Shown piece after piece: positions 8,832 through 17,991 of a DNA stretch of 64,000 nucleotides. Each line of letters starts with the position of its first letter. Within the stretch, counting starts at the first letter, position 1. Under the pieces are notes generated by a model. The model saw only the letters and a list, made by a program, of their open reading frames with translations. It did not search any database and had not been told where the DNA came from. This stretch comes from Tsukamurella ocularis (lineage in GTDB: Bacteria; Actinomycetota; Actinomycetes; Mycobacteriales; Mycobacteriaceae): assembly GCF_024807615.1 (NCBI RefSeq), contig NZ_JANUCJ010000002.1, positions 992,001 to 1,056,000 on the forward strand, written 5' to 3'. Made by a program: the position numbers and the translations under genes.

Positions 8832-10730
8832 TCAGGGCCATGCACTGGCCTCAGCGCGCCCGCCGAGGTGCTGGGCGAGGAAGCGCTCGGTGGCCCGGAA
8901 CATGTCGATCGTGTTCTCCGGGTTGACGAAGCCATGCCCTTCGTCGGCCTTGATCATGTACTCCACCTCGACGCCGCGGGCCCGGAGCGCCTCCACCAGG
9001 TTGTCGGACTCGGCCTGCACCACGCGGGGATCGTTCGCGCCCTGGACGACGAGGAGCGGGGTGCGGATCTCGTCGACCTTCGTGATCGGTGAACGGGCGA
9101 GCATGTCGGCCAACTGGTCCGGGTCCGACGGGTCGCCCACGTATCGGAACCAGTTGTTGGCCAGGTACGGCCGCGCGATCTCGGGCAGCGTCGCCATGAA
9201 GTTCGGCAGACTCGAGATCCCGACGTAGTCGATGGCGGCGGCGAAGACGTCGGGAGTGAAGGTGACACCGACCAGCGTCGCGAAGCCGCCGTACGAGCCG
9301 CCGAAGATCGCGAGCCGTGCCGGGTCCGCGATACCCTCCGCCACTGCCCAGTCGACGGCGTCAATGAGGTCGTCGTGCATCGCGCCGGCGAGTTCGCCGA
9401 TGCCCGCCTGCATATGCGCCTTGCCGTAGCCGGTGGAGCCGCGGAAGTTCACCTGCAGCACCGCGTAGCCGCGGTTCGCCAGAAGCTGCACCTCGCCGTG
9501 GTAGCCCCAGGTGTCGCGGAACCACGGGCCGCCGTGCACGAGCAGCACGAGGGGCAGGCCTACGGGGTCGACGCCCTGAGGCAGAGTGAGGTACGAGTGC
9601 AGCGCACGCCCGTCGCGGGCGGTGATGGTGACCGGTTCCATCGGCGCGAGCTGGGCCGGGTCGAGGTGCGGGAACGGGCGGAACAGCAGCCGCGATTCGC
9701 CGGTGCGATGGTCGTAGAGGTAGGTCGCGCCGGGGTCGCGGTCGTGCACGAACGAGACCACCCAGCGGTTCCCGTCGAGATCGGAGGTCAGGGCGCCGAT
9801 GTCGCCGTCCGACAGGCCGCGCAGGGCGTCGAGCACCTCCCCGAACCGCGCGTCCAGCGCCCGGATCTCCTGGCGCTCGCCGAGGTAGCGCACGCCCAGG
9901 AGGGCGCCGGTCGTCGGATCGACGATGAGCGGCTGCGGCATGGTGGGGGCGACGAGGCCGGTGGTGTCGAGGTTCAGCGACGGGTGTTCGTCGACCTCGG
10001 TCTCCGCCCCCGTCGCGCCGTCCAGGTGGACCACGCGCGTGCGGTCGGTGCCGCGGTTGGAGCCGAGCCACAGGCCACCGTCGGGCGAGGGCACGATCGG
10101 GAAGACGCCCAGCGGGTAGTCGATGCCGTCGAACTCCGCGATCGGGCGCAACTTCCGCGCCTCGGAGTCCCAGCGGCAGATCGCGATCGCGCCCTCGGCG
10201 TCCTGGGTGGAGGCGAACAGCGTGCCGTCGGCGCCGTACACCCACCCGGCGACGTTGCCCGGATTGCGCTCGATCTCGGTGAGCGCGCCGGTGGCGATGT
10301 CGAGCTCGAAGACGTCGAACTCGTCGACCTTGCGGGAATTCGTGGAGATGATCGCGATGCCGGGGCGGGCGATCGGCAGGTCCATGAGGAAGGTGGTCGA
10401 ACCGTCGAAGGGCGTGAGGTCGACGGCGGGCGCGTCCGGGTCGTCGAGGTCGGCGCGCATCAGGTGCCAGCGCTCGTCGCCGCCGTCGTCCTGCAGGTAG
10501 ATCAGCCAGCGCGGATCGGTGGTCCAGGAGAACATCTGGACGCTGCGGGTCGCGTCCGCGGTCACGCGCCGGGCGGGCGCTTCGCCGTCGAGGTCCTCGA
10601 CCCAGACGTTCAGCCGGCCGTTCGACGGTGCCAGGAAGGCGATCCGGGTGCCGTCGGGCGAGATCTTCGCCGCGGCGCGGACGGGGGAATCGAAGAACTC
10701 CTCGACGGTGATGAGGTTCGGCAGCGGCAT
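8832..10730 (-). CDS. S9-family prolyl oligopeptidase / acylaminoacyl peptidase
   Basis: A 632-residue serine peptidase. The first about 370 residues form repeating WD-like blades (beta-propeller), as in the S9 family. The C-terminal catalytic alpha/beta-hydrolase domain has HGGPW (oxyanion region), the nucleophile Ser479 in GGSYGG, a probable acid in VVQGANDPRVV and the base in DEGHGF. No signal peptide is seen, so it should act in the cytoplasm on short peptides or N-acylated peptides. ATG at 10730 is preceded by AAAGGAG. It lies downstream of a lipase gene in the same direction with an 84-bp gap, so co-transcription is possible but not certain. Confidence 0.88.
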   Translation of the reverse strand: MPLPNLITVEEFFDSPVRAAAKISPDGTRIAFLAPSNGRLNVWVEDLDGEAPARRVTADATRSVQMFSWTTDPRWLIYLQDDGGDERWHLMRADLDDPDAPAVDLTPFDGSTTFLMDLPIARPGIAIISTNSRKVDEFDVFELDIATGALTEIERNPGNVAGWVYGADGTLFASTQDAEGAIAICRWDSEARKLRPIAEFDGIDYPLGVFPIVPSPDGGLWLGSNRGTDRTRVVHLDGATGAETEVDEHPSLNLDTTGLVAPTMPQPLIVDPTTGALLGVRYLGERQEIRALDARFGEVLDALRGLSDGDIGALTSDLDGNRWVVSFVHDRDPGATYLYDHRTGESRLLFRPFPHLDPAQLAPMEPVTITARDGRALHSYLTLPQGVDPVGLPLVLLVHGGPWFRDTWGYHGEVQLLANRGYAVLQVNFRGSTGYGKAHMQAGIGELAGAMHDDLIDAVDWAVAEGIADPARLAIFGGSYGGFATLVGVTFTPDVFAAAIDYVGISSLPNFMATLPEIARPYLANNWFRYVGDPSDPDQLADMLARSPITKVDEIRTPLLVVQGANDPRVVQAESDNLVEALRARGVEVEYMIKADEGHGFVNPENTIDMFRATERFLAQHLGGRAEASAWP

Positions 10731-10814
10731 GGTGGTGCTCCTTTCGGCGGGTGCGTCCAGGAGAAACCATGCCGTCGCGGCACGGTCAAGCGCGGCGTCC
10801 GTGTGGCCGCAGGA

Positions 10815-11999
10815 TCAGGCGAAGACGCGGGCGAGGAAGGGCGTCGAATCCTTCATGGACTCGAGGACGGCGCCGCTGTGATCTGCGTTCGGGTACTGGT
10901 GCAGCTCGACGGTCGTGCCGCTCTTTTTCAGAGCGGCGGCGAGGGCGATCGAGGACTGGACGGGCACGTCGGTGTCTTTGAGGCCGACGCCGAGGAACAC
11001 CGGCCGGTCGTAACCCGACGTAGGGGTACCCATGTACCGGTCGAGGGCCGCGCTCGCGCCGGGCACGGTGCTGACCTTCGCGGTGAGGAAGTCCGTCGGC
11101 TTCTGCCCGGCGAGCGTCGTGCTGAGCTGCGCGTAGCACTGCACCTCGGCCTTCGCAGCGGCGTCCTTGCCGCGCGGGGTGAGCACCGAATCGAAGTCCA
11201 CGCCGGGGTTCGCCTCGCGGACGCCGGCCAGGATGTACGCGGTGTAGGACGTGGCCGCGGAGCTGAGTCCGCCGGGCAGACCACTCTCGGGCCCGACGTT
11301 CTTCACGACCTCCTCGATCTTGAAAGGTGTGCCCGTGGCGACGACGCCGCGGTAGTCCAGGCCGCTCCCGGCGCTGAACTCGGTCGCCCACCGCGCGCTG
11401 TTGACGGCGGCGCCGCCACCCTGCGACTGGCCGACGATCGCCCACCTCTTCGACAGTTGCAGCGACGGATCCTGGTGCGCCGCCACGACGGAGTCCACCA
11501 CGTTGTGCGCAGTCGACACGCTGTTGAGGTAGCTCATGAGGCCCGGCGTCCCGAGCCCGGCGTAGTCGGAGGCGACGACGGCATACCGCTGCGACAACCA
11601 GTGCCCGAGGTACTCGCGGTCGCGGGCGGACCGGGGATTCGCCGACGGGGCGCACGAGTCGCCGAGGCCGACGGTGCCGTGCGCCCACGCGATGACCGGC
11701 CAGCCGCCGGCGGGCGCGGGCCCCTTCGGCACGAAGATCGCACCGGTGCTGGTGGCGGGCCTGCCGTGCTGATCGGTCGTCGAGTACAGCACCCGCTTGG
11801 CCGTCCCCGCTCCCGGGAGCGACAGCGCGGGGTCGAGGGGCACGGACCGGATCTGTTGGCCGCCCTTCGCGGGGACGGGCCCCGCGTAGTTCGCGACGTC
11901 GAGGCCCGACCAGTCCGGCGCGGCGCCGGCCGGGGCGACGAACAGTCCCGATCCGACGAGTGCTGTGATGCCGGCGAGCGCGAGCCGAGTAATTCTCAT
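10815..11999 (-). CDS. Secreted lipase/esterase (LIP-type alpha/beta-hydrolase)
   Basis: A 394-residue secreted hydrolase of the secretory lipase family. A signal peptide is clear: basic MRITR start, hydrophobic core, and AGA-A cleavage near residue 27. The catalytic Ser192 is in GQSQGG; WAHGT upstream is the oxyanion region, and GLKDTDVPV and NADHSG near the C-terminus probably carry the acid and histidine. Such enzymes cleave acylglycerols or esters outside the cell. The frame is open further upstream, but the signal peptide and the ATG at 11999 fix the start. The upstream neighbour is the response regulator, 86 bp away and also on the minus strand. Confidence 0.85.
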   Translation of the reverse strand: MRITRLALAGITALVGSGLFVAPAGAAPDWSGLDVANYAGPVPAKGGQQIRSVPLDPALSLPGAGTAKRVLYSTTDQHGRPATSTGAIFVPKGPAPAGGWPVIAWAHGTVGLGDSCAPSANPRSARDREYLGHWLSQRYAVVASDYAGLGTPGLMSYLNSVSTAHNVVDSVVAAHQDPSLQLSKRWAIVGQSQGGGAAVNSARWATEFSAGSGLDYRGVVATGTPFKIEEVVKNVGPESGLPGGLSSAATSYTAYILAGVREANPGVDFDSVLTPRGKDAAAKAEVQCYAQLSTTLAGQKPTDFLTAKVSTVPGASAALDRYMGTPTSGYDRPVFLGVGLKDTDVPVQSSIALAAALKKSGTTVELHQYPNADHSGAVLESMKDSTPFLARVFA

Positions 12000-12085
12000 A
12001 GCTACGGACTCTAGCTCTCTCGGATGCGGCGGAAGTGGCGAGTCGCGGGATCCACAGGCGCGCACCTGCGGGCCCGGGAATCGTC

Positions 12086-12745
12086 TCAGCTCAGCGTGTA
12101 CCGTTGCCGCGGCCGCCCTGTGGCGCCGTACTGCAGGGCCATCGTCAGCGCGCCCGCCCGAACCAGTTCCGCGAGGTAGCGCCGGGCCGTCGCCGGGGAG
12201 ACGCCGACCTCGGCTGCGATGTCGTCGGCCAGCATCGGGCCGTCGGCGGCGCGCAGCGCTTCGACGATCCGGCGCTCGGTGACCGACCCGCCCTCGTCCC
12301 GTCGCGGGGCGGGCCGCTCGCTGCGCAACACCGAGGCGGCCGCATCCACCTGCTCCTGCGTGACCTCTCCCGTTCCGAGGATCCGGCGGTACGCCGTGTA
12401 AGCACCGAGGCGGCGAGCGAGCTCCGTCGTCGGAAAGGGTTTGATGAGGTACTGCAGCGCCCCCGCCGCCAGGCCCGCGCGGACGCTGGCGGCGTCGTCC
12501 GCGGCGCCGAGGATGAAGGCGTCGCACCGCATCTCGCGCACCAGGTCGATGCCGGAGCCGTCGGGGAGGTAGACGTCGACGAGCGCGAGGTCGACCCGGT
12601 CGCGGTCGAGGATCGCCCGCGCCTCCGACAGCGTCCGGGCGGAGCCCGCCGTGGTGAGGCCGACCATCGCATCCACGATCTTGGCGTGCATCGCGGCCAC
12701 CCGGAAGTCGTCGTCGACGACGAGGATCCGCAGCTCGTCAGGCAT
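12086..12745 (-). CDS. citB: CitB/DcuR-type response regulator
   Basis: A 219-residue response regulator. The receiver domain has the acidic pocket VVDDD (residues 9-13), phospho-acceptor Asp57 in LVDVYLPDG and the conserved Lys in YLIKPF near residue 105. The C-terminal part contains a helix-turn-helix (IAAEVGVSPATARRYLAEL), as in the CitB/DcuR/DpiA class that controls C4-dicarboxylate or citrate genes. I prefer ATG at 12745 to GTG at 12751 because the G-rich ribosome site is 9 bases from the ATG and only 3 from the GTG. It overlaps the sensor kinase end by 8 bases, giving a coupled kinase-regulator pair. Likely target: the citrate transporter promoter upstream. Confidence 0.87.
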   Translation of the reverse strand: MPDELRILVVDDDFRVAAMHAKIVDAMVGLTTAGSARTLSEARAILDRDRVDLALVDVYLPDGSGIDLVREMRCDAFILGAADDAASVRAGLAAGALQYLIKPFPTTELARRLGAYTAYRRILGTGEVTQEQVDAAASVLRSERPAPRRDEGGSVTERRIVEALRAADGPMLADDIAAEVGVSPATARRYLAELVRAGALTMALQYGATGRPRQRYTLS

Positions 12746-14363
12746 CGTCACGCACCCCCTCGGGCAGCGTGGCCATCACGGTGGTGGACTCGCCGTCGCC
12801 GCCCCGGGCCACCACTGTCACGTCTCCCCCGTGCCCGCGGGCGACCTGGCGGGCGATGACCAGCCCAAGGCCGCGCCCACCGGGCACCGTCGGGTCGGTG
12901 CGGGTGCTGACGCCCTCGACGAACGGGTCGTCGACGGCGAAGCCCGGGCCGCTGTCGACGACGATGACGGCGAGGTCGTCGCCGTCGCGGAGCACGTCGA
13001 GTTCCACCTCCCGCGGTTCGGGGCCGTCGCCCGCGGCGTCGATGGCGTTGTCGAGGAGATTGCCGACGAGGGTGGTGGTGTCGACGGGGTGCGTGAGCAC
13101 GCCGACGAGCGCGGTGTCGGCACCGACGCGCAGCACGACGTCCCGCTCGCGGGCCCGCGCCGCCTTGGCGGAGACGAAAGCCCGCAGGTGCGGCTCGTCG
13201 AGTCGATCGAGACCGGAGACCGGGAGGACGCCCGCGCGGCCGGCGATCTCGTCGAGGTAGGCGAGGGCCTCGTCAGTGCGCCCGTCGCGGAGCAGCCCGG
13301 CGACGACGTGCACCCGGTTGGCGGACTCGTGGCGCTGCGCGCGCAATGCGGCGCTCATCGCCTGCACCGAGTCGAGCTCGCGCGTGAGCGCCTCGACGTC
13401 GGTCCGGTCGACGGCGGTGAGGACGGTGCCCAGGTCGGTGTCGCCGCGATGCACCCGCCGCGAGGCGACGAGGACGACCCGCTCGTTGACGGCGGCCGCG
13501 ACGGGCACCTCGGTGGGGGTGGCGACGACGCCCGCGACCCGGTCGGTGAGCCCGAGTTCGGCGAGCGGGGTGCCCGCCTCGGCCGTCACGCCGAGCAGCT
13601 CGCGGGCGCGATCGTTGATGACCCGGGCAACGCCCTGCGCGTCGATGGCGATCACGCCCTCGGAACCCGAGTACAGCACGGCGTTCTGCTCGCGGATGAG
13701 CTCCGCCATCTCCTCCGGCTCGAGACCCAGTGTGAGTCGGCGCCACCGTCGGGCGAGGAGGCCGGAACCGAGGATCCCGACGGCGAGCGCGAGTGCGGCC
13801 AGGCCAGCCAGCAGGAGCAGCGTGCGGCGGGCCGCCTCGGCCACCGTCTCGGTGGAGATGCCGACGCTGACCAGCCCGACGACGGTCCCGTCGTTCCCGA
13901 GAACCGGGGCCTTCGCGCGGACCGAATCCCCGAGGGTGCCCCGCTGCTGGGTCACCTCGATCTCACCGCCCAGCGCGGTGGACGGATCCGTGCTCAGCGG
14001 CGCCCCGAGCTGGGCGGAGTCCGGGTGGGCGATGCGGTAGCCCGCGTCATCGGCGATCACGACGAAGAGGACTCCCGTCCGCTCGGTGATGGCGAGCGCC
14101 TGGCGCTGCAGCGGTCCGCCGGCGAGTTCCTGCCGGGTGGCCGGGTGGCCTGCGCGACGCGCCGCCGACTGGGCGGCGGCGCCGGCGCGGACGTCGGTGT
14201 CGGAGGCGACCGTCTCGGCGATCGCCTCCGCCCGGTGCCCGTACTCGGTGCGGGTGTCGGCGTCCACGCGGTGCAGGACGATGCCGAAGCCGGCGGCGAG
14301 GCTGACGATGATGATCACCACCTGGAGCAGGAGGATCTGCGTGCGCAGCCGGATCCTGGGCAT
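12738..14363 (-). CDS. citA: CitA/DcuS-type sensor histidine kinase
   Basis: A 541-residue membrane sensor kinase. Transmembrane helices at about 8-30 and 175-200 enclose an extracytoplasmic PAS-like (PDC) domain with GYRIAHPD and KAPVLGNDG, the citrate/dicarboxylate-binding fold of CitA and DcuS. A cytoplasmic PAS domain follows (EGVIAIDAQGVARVIND). The phospho-accepting His345 lies in QRHESANRVHVVAGLL, the form peculiar to this kinase group. The ATPase domain has the N box LLDNAIDA and G boxes DSGPGF and GGRGLGL. It sits 28 bp downstream of the CitMHS transporter gene and overlaps the regulator gene, forming a three-gene operon. Which tricarboxylate or dicarboxylate it senses is not shown by the sequence. 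Confidence 0.88.
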   Translation of the reverse strand: MPRIRLRTQILLLQVVIIIVSLAAGFGIVLHRVDADTRTEYGHRAEAIAETVASDTDVRAGAAAQSAARRAGHPATRQELAGGPLQRQALAITERTGVLFVVIADDAGYRIAHPDSAQLGAPLSTDPSTALGGEIEVTQQRGTLGDSVRAKAPVLGNDGTVVGLVSVGISTETVAEAARRTLLLLAGLAALALAVGILGSGLLARRWRRLTLGLEPEEMAELIREQNAVLYSGSEGVIAIDAQGVARVINDRARELLGVTAEAGTPLAELGLTDRVAGVVATPTEVPVAAAVNERVVLVASRRVHRGDTDLGTVLTAVDRTDVEALTRELDSVQAMSAALRAQRHESANRVHVVAGLLRDGRTDEALAYLDEIAGRAGVLPVSGLDRLDEPHLRAFVSAKAARARERDVVLRVGADTALVGVLTHPVDTTTLVGNLLDNAIDAAGDGPEPREVELDVLRDGDDLAVIVVDSGPGFAVDDPFVEGVSTRTDPTVPGGRGLGLVIARQVARGHGGDVTVVARGGDGESTTVMATLPEGVRDDA

Positions 14364-14391
14364 CGGCTCAGCCTAGCCATCCGAGACGCGC

Positions 14392-15762
14392 TCAGAAGGG
14401 GATCTGGCCGAGGAGGACACCGACCACGAGCATGACGATCGATACGACGAAGGCGCGCCACAGCACCTTCTTGTGGTGATCGGCCAGCCCGACGCCCGCG
14501 AGCGCCACGAGCAGCAGGATGGCCGGCACCAGCGGGCTCTGCATGTGGAAGGGCTGGCCGGTGATCGAGGCGCGGGCCATTTCGGCGGCGCTGATCCCGT
14601 AGTGGCTCGCCGTCTCGGAGAGCACGGGCAGGATGCCGAAGTAGAAGGCGTCGTTGGACATCAGGAAGGTGAAGGGGATCGACAGGATGCCGGTGATGAC
14701 CGCCAGGTGCGGTCCCATCGACGACGGGATGATGCCGGTGACCCAGGCGGCGACGGCGTCGACCATGCCGGTGCCCTTGAAGACGCCGGTGAGAACCGCT
14801 GCGGCGAAGACCATTCCGACGACGGAGACGATCGACTTGGAGTGCCGGGTGATGGCCTCCTGCTGGTCGGCGACGTGCGGGAAGTTGACGGCCAGCGCGA
14901 TCGCGGCGGCGATCATGAAGAGCACAGGGATCGGCAGGAGGTCGAGCGTGAGCACCGACAGCAGGGCGACGGTGAGGCCGGCGTTGAACCACATCAGCTT
15001 CGGGTTGCCGTGCGCGCCGGTGACCGCGGTCAGGGCGCTGTCGCCGGTGCCACCGGTGGGCGGGACGGGTGCGTCGGTCCCGCCGTCGCCGCCGACGGTG
15101 CCGCCGGTGGCGCCCGCGCCGGCGAGGACGCGCTCGCGGATCACGATGCTGCCGAGGCGTTTGCGCTCCATGAGCCCGAGGTGCCAGGCGAACGCGAGGA
15201 CCACGACCATGCCCGCGATGAGCGACGGGATCATCGGCACGAAGACCTCGGACGGCGAGATCTTCAGCGCCGCCGCGGCCCGGGCGGTGGGGCCGCCCCA
15301 CGGGAGGATGTTCATGGTCCCGTTCGCGAGGCCTGCGACCACGGTGAGCACGACGGGGCTGACGCCGAGCTTGAGATAGAGCGGCAGCAGCGCGGAGGTA
15401 GTGACGATGAACGTCGTGGAGCCGTCACCGTCGAGCGAGACGACCCCCGCCAGCACGGCAGTACCGAGCACGAGCTTGGCCGGGTCCTCCCCGACGACAC
15501 GGACCACGGCCCGCACGACCGGGTCGAAGAGCCCGACGTCGATCATCACGCCGAAGAAGATGATGGCGAAGAAGAGCATCGCGGCCGTGGGCGCGAGGTC
15601 CTCGATGCCGCCGGTGATCATCGTGCCGATGCCCGTACCGGCGCCGGCCAGCAGGCCGAAGATCACCGGGATGGCGATCAGCGCGACGATGGGCGTCGCG
15701 CGGCGGGTCATGATGACGACCATGAACGCCGCGACCATGGTCAGTCCCAGGACTGTCAGCAT
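14392..15762 (-). CDS. citM: CitMHS-family citrate transporter
   Basis: A 456-residue, about 12-helix membrane protein of the CitM/CitH citrate-metal or citrate-proton symporter family. Family segments seen are LDGDGSTTFIVTTSALLPLY near residue 115, NGTMNILPWGGPTARAAAAL near residue 145, and LMSNDAFYFGILPVL near residue 370. A hydrophilic glycine/proline-rich loop near residue 220 separates the two halves. It is the first gene of the transporter-kinase-regulator operon and has GGAG close to its ATG. Paired direct repeats 69-108 bp upstream are candidate sites for the regulator. Whether citrate enters alone or complexed to Mg2+, Ca2+ or Fe3+ cannot be told. Confidence 0.88.
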   Translation of the reverse strand: MLTVLGLTMVAAFMVVIMTRRATPIVALIAIPVIFGLLAGAGTGIGTMITGGIEDLAPTAAMLFFAIIFFGVMIDVGLFDPVVRAVVRVVGEDPAKLVLGTAVLAGVVSLDGDGSTTFIVTTSALLPLYLKLGVSPVVLTVVAGLANGTMNILPWGGPTARAAAALKISPSEVFVPMIPSLIAGMVVVLAFAWHLGLMERKRLGSIVIRERVLAGAGATGGTVGGDGGTDAPVPPTGGTGDSALTAVTGAHGNPKLMWFNAGLTVALLSVLTLDLLPIPVLFMIAAAIALAVNFPHVADQQEAITRHSKSIVSVVGMVFAAAVLTGVFKGTGMVDAVAAWVTGIIPSSMGPHLAVITGILSIPFTFLMSNDAFYFGILPVLSETASHYGISAAEMARASITGQPFHMQSPLVPAILLLVALAGVGLADHHKKVLWRAFVVSIVMLVVGVLLGQIPF

Positions 15763-15830
15763 GGAGTTTCTCCTCGTGGGTGAGTGATCGGGGTAACACG
15801 AGGATCATGGACGTGATGGTCTTCACATCG

Positions 15831-15871
15831 CGCCCTTGTGCGTGTTAGTCGCCCTTTTGCGCGTTTCGCGC
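15831..15871 (-). promoter_or_regulatory. Paired 12-bp direct repeats and dyad upstream of citM
   Basis: Read on the minus strand, CGCAAAAGGGCG and CGCACAAGGGCG (11 of 12 identical) lie 19 bp apart, start to start. The upstream copy overlaps a perfect dyad GCGCG-TTT-CGCGC (15859-15871). They are 69-108 bp upstream of the citM start. Tandem repeats of this kind are typical response-regulator sites, so I propose them as targets of the adjacent CitB-type regulator. Confidence 0.45.
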
Positions 15872-15889
15872 ACCCATCGGGTGTCGAGC

Positions 15890-17583
15890 TCAGCCGAATG
15901 TGAGCGAGTAGGCGACGAGGTCGGGACTGAGGGCGACGGTGACGGTGCCCGCGCCGGAAGTCTGGCGGTCGACGACCGTGCGAATGTCGGGCGGACCGTC
16001 GACGGGGATGGTCCTGACAGCACCGCCCTCGGTGACGGTGAGCGTGCCGGACCCTCCGACGTCGAGGTAGACCCGCTGCGCGGTGTACGAGAGAGTGAGG
16101 GCGGCCCGCTCCCTTGCTCGAATCCCCTCGGGATCGATGGTCCAGGTTCCGTCGAGAGCGAAGGTGTTGGGCTGCACGGCATCCGGGAGGGTGAACGCGC
16201 GCGTGCCCGAGTCGTAGCCACCGGCACCGCCGTAGCCCTGCTGTTTCTCCGCCCCCAGATAGAGCTCGGGCGTGCGGTCCTTGTTGCGGGGCGTGGCGTC
16301 GGGGACGTCGGTGGCCGGCGGGAGGGTCGCGCCGGGGTTCGCGGCGAGCAACAGGGAGCGGATGGCGGTCTCGGTCTTGTCGTAGCGTCCCTCGCCGAGG
16401 CTGACGAGGCGGATGGTCCCGGTGACGTCGACGAGGTAGCCCGCAGGCCAGGCCACGTTGCGGTAGGCGCTCCACGTGGCGGTGCGGTTGTCGACGGCAA
16501 TCGGGAAGGTCAGGCCCAGCTTGCGCGAGCCTGCGGTGACGTTGCCGACGTCGTGCTCGAAGGCGTACTCGGGCGTGTGCACGCCGATCACCTCGAAGCC
16601 GAGGTCGCGGTAGTTCTTCCACCAGGCCTCGGCGTGCGGGAGTTCTCGCTGGCAGTTGATGCACGAGTAGGCCCAGAAGTCGATGAGCACGACCTTGCCG
16701 CGCAGGCCAGCCATCGTTCGCGGGGCGCCACCGATCCACGGGTCGATGCCGGCGAACTCCGGCGCCGGCCCGCAGTCGGCGAGCTGCGCCGTCCCGGTGA
16801 ACGCGGCCTGCTGGCACTGCTGCAAGGAGCCCGTGCCCGCGACCTGCGGGGCGATCGCCGCGGCGCCCAGCCGGTCGCCGACGGCCTGCGTGTAGTCGGG
16901 CACCCGACGCTGGATGAGGTCGGTGACACCGAGAGCGAGAGCGACCGCGAGGGCGATGACGAGCACGCCGCCGACCGCGCGGATCGCCCGTTGGCGCCGC
17001 TGCAGCGCGCGGACCCGATCGGCCAGGCGGTGACCGGTGAGCGCGACCGCGAGCAGCGGGATCGCGGTACCCACCGCGAAGGCGGCCGTGAGGATCAGCG
17101 TGCGCGGGCCGATCGTGTCGGTGGCGCCGGCCAGCGCGATCGCCGCGAGCACCGGTCCGGCGCAGGGTACGTACACCGCGCCCAGGGCGACACCGAGCGC
17201 GAATCCGCCGGCGGCACCGTCGCCCTTGATACGCGGGACACGCAGGGACAGGCGGGCGAAGGGCCGTTCGAGCAACCGTTCCAGCGGAGGGACCAACATC
17301 GCCGCGCCGAGCAGGAGCAGCGCCCCGATTCCGACCCACCGGATCAGTCCCGCCGGGAGGTGCAGGAGCGATAGGACGACGGTGCCGAACAGCGTGAACA
17401 GCGAGAAGCTCAGCACCAGGCCGGCGACGATCGCGACCGGCCGGGCGCGCGAGGTACGGACACCGCCGGGCCCGGTCCGGCGCTGCCGAGCAGGACGACG
17501 GGCAGCACCGGAAGCACGCACGGGGAGACTCCCGCGAGGATCCCGCCGACGAGGCCGACGAGCGGAAGCGCGAGCTCGCTCAC
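15890..17583 (-). pseudogene. dipZ: DipZ-type disulfide/cytochrome-c biogenesis protein, apparent frameshift
   Basis: DipZ-like layout: CcdA-type membrane domain, extracytoplasmic thioredoxin domain and a C-terminal beta-rich domain. The first helix, with [17 protein letters not shown] (Cys22), starts at GTG 17583. The remainder ([13 protein letters not shown] onward, VPCAGP in the membrane domain, thioredoxin-like YSCINC motif) is in another frame. The original frame stops soon after the G3C3 tract near 17468-17475. Inserting one base in that tract restores a continuous product of about 564 residues. So the gene is broken, frameshifted by programme, or carries a one-base sequence error. The second frame alone would lack the first SPC cysteine. 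It starts one base after the stop of the small secreted cysteine protein. Confidence 0.72.
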
Positions 17584-17584
17584 G

Positions 17585-17857
17585 TCACCAGGTGGTCCCG
17601 TTCATGCCGGGAAACACGCAGTGGCCCCACTTGTCGACGCGGCCGATGATCATCATGTCGTAGCCCGTGCACGAGGAGTTGATCTTCGCACAGGTGTGGA
17701 TCGTGGTGATCACCTTGTTCTCGCCGGGTTTGCCGCACGTCGACCCGACCGGGGGCGGAGCGGGAGTGGGGTCGGCCGAGGCCGCTCCCGCCCCACCTCC
17801 GCCGAACAGCGCTACCGCGCAGGCCGCCGCCGCGAATGTTCGTACTGTCCGCTTCAT
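17585..17857 (-). CDS. Small secreted cysteine-containing protein
   Basis: A 90-residue protein I do not recognise. It has a clear signal peptide (MKRTVRTF start, alanine-rich core, ASA-D cleavage near residue 28), a short proline-rich stretch and a mature part of about 60 residues with four cysteines, enough for two disulfides. ATG at 17857 has a strong AGGAGG ribosome site. The gene ends one base before the dipZ start, so they are coupled. That position next to an extracytoplasmic thiol-disulfide protein suggests the product is a substrate or partner of DipZ, but this is inference. A 14-bp palindrome lies 71 bp upstream. Confidence 0.7.
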   Translation of the reverse strand: MKRTVRTFAAAACAVALFGGGGAGAASADPTPAPPPVGSTCGKPGENKVITTIHTCAKINSSCTGYDMMIIGRVDKWGHCVFPGMNGTTW

Positions 17858-17927
17858 CGAGCACCTCCTATGAGGCCCCCACGTCCACCGCTGATCGTAA
17901 CGCCGCGGACCCGCCCTGGGACACCCC

Positions 17928-17941
17928 ATATCGCCCGATAT
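17928..17941. promoter_or_regulatory. AT-rich palindrome upstream of the secreted cysteine protein
   Basis: ATATCG-CC-CGATAT is a perfect dyad (6-bp arms), unusually A+T rich for this DNA. It lies 71 bp upstream of the small secreted protein gene and between it and tRNA-Arg. It looks like an operator of the ArsR/MarR size class, but no cognate regulator is adjacent. Confidence 0.35.
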
Positions 17942-17991
17942 TTGCAGGTCAGATCATAAACGCGTACGCAAGGTCCGACGCGGCTCTTGTG

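Noticed and set aside
9375-12014. Long plus-strand frame antisense to the S9 peptidase and lipase
   Set aside because: Arg/Glu/Val-rich sequence without domains; the minus strand has complete catalytic motifs and a signal peptide.
12651-14435. Long plus-strand frame antisense to the sensor kinase
   Set aside because: No domain; the minus strand encodes a full CitA-type kinase coupled to its regulator.
17519-17521. GTG at 17521 as the true start of dipZ
   Set aside because: It gives an Arg-rich N-terminus and discards the conserved [10 protein letters not shown] helix that is encoded just upstream in another frame.
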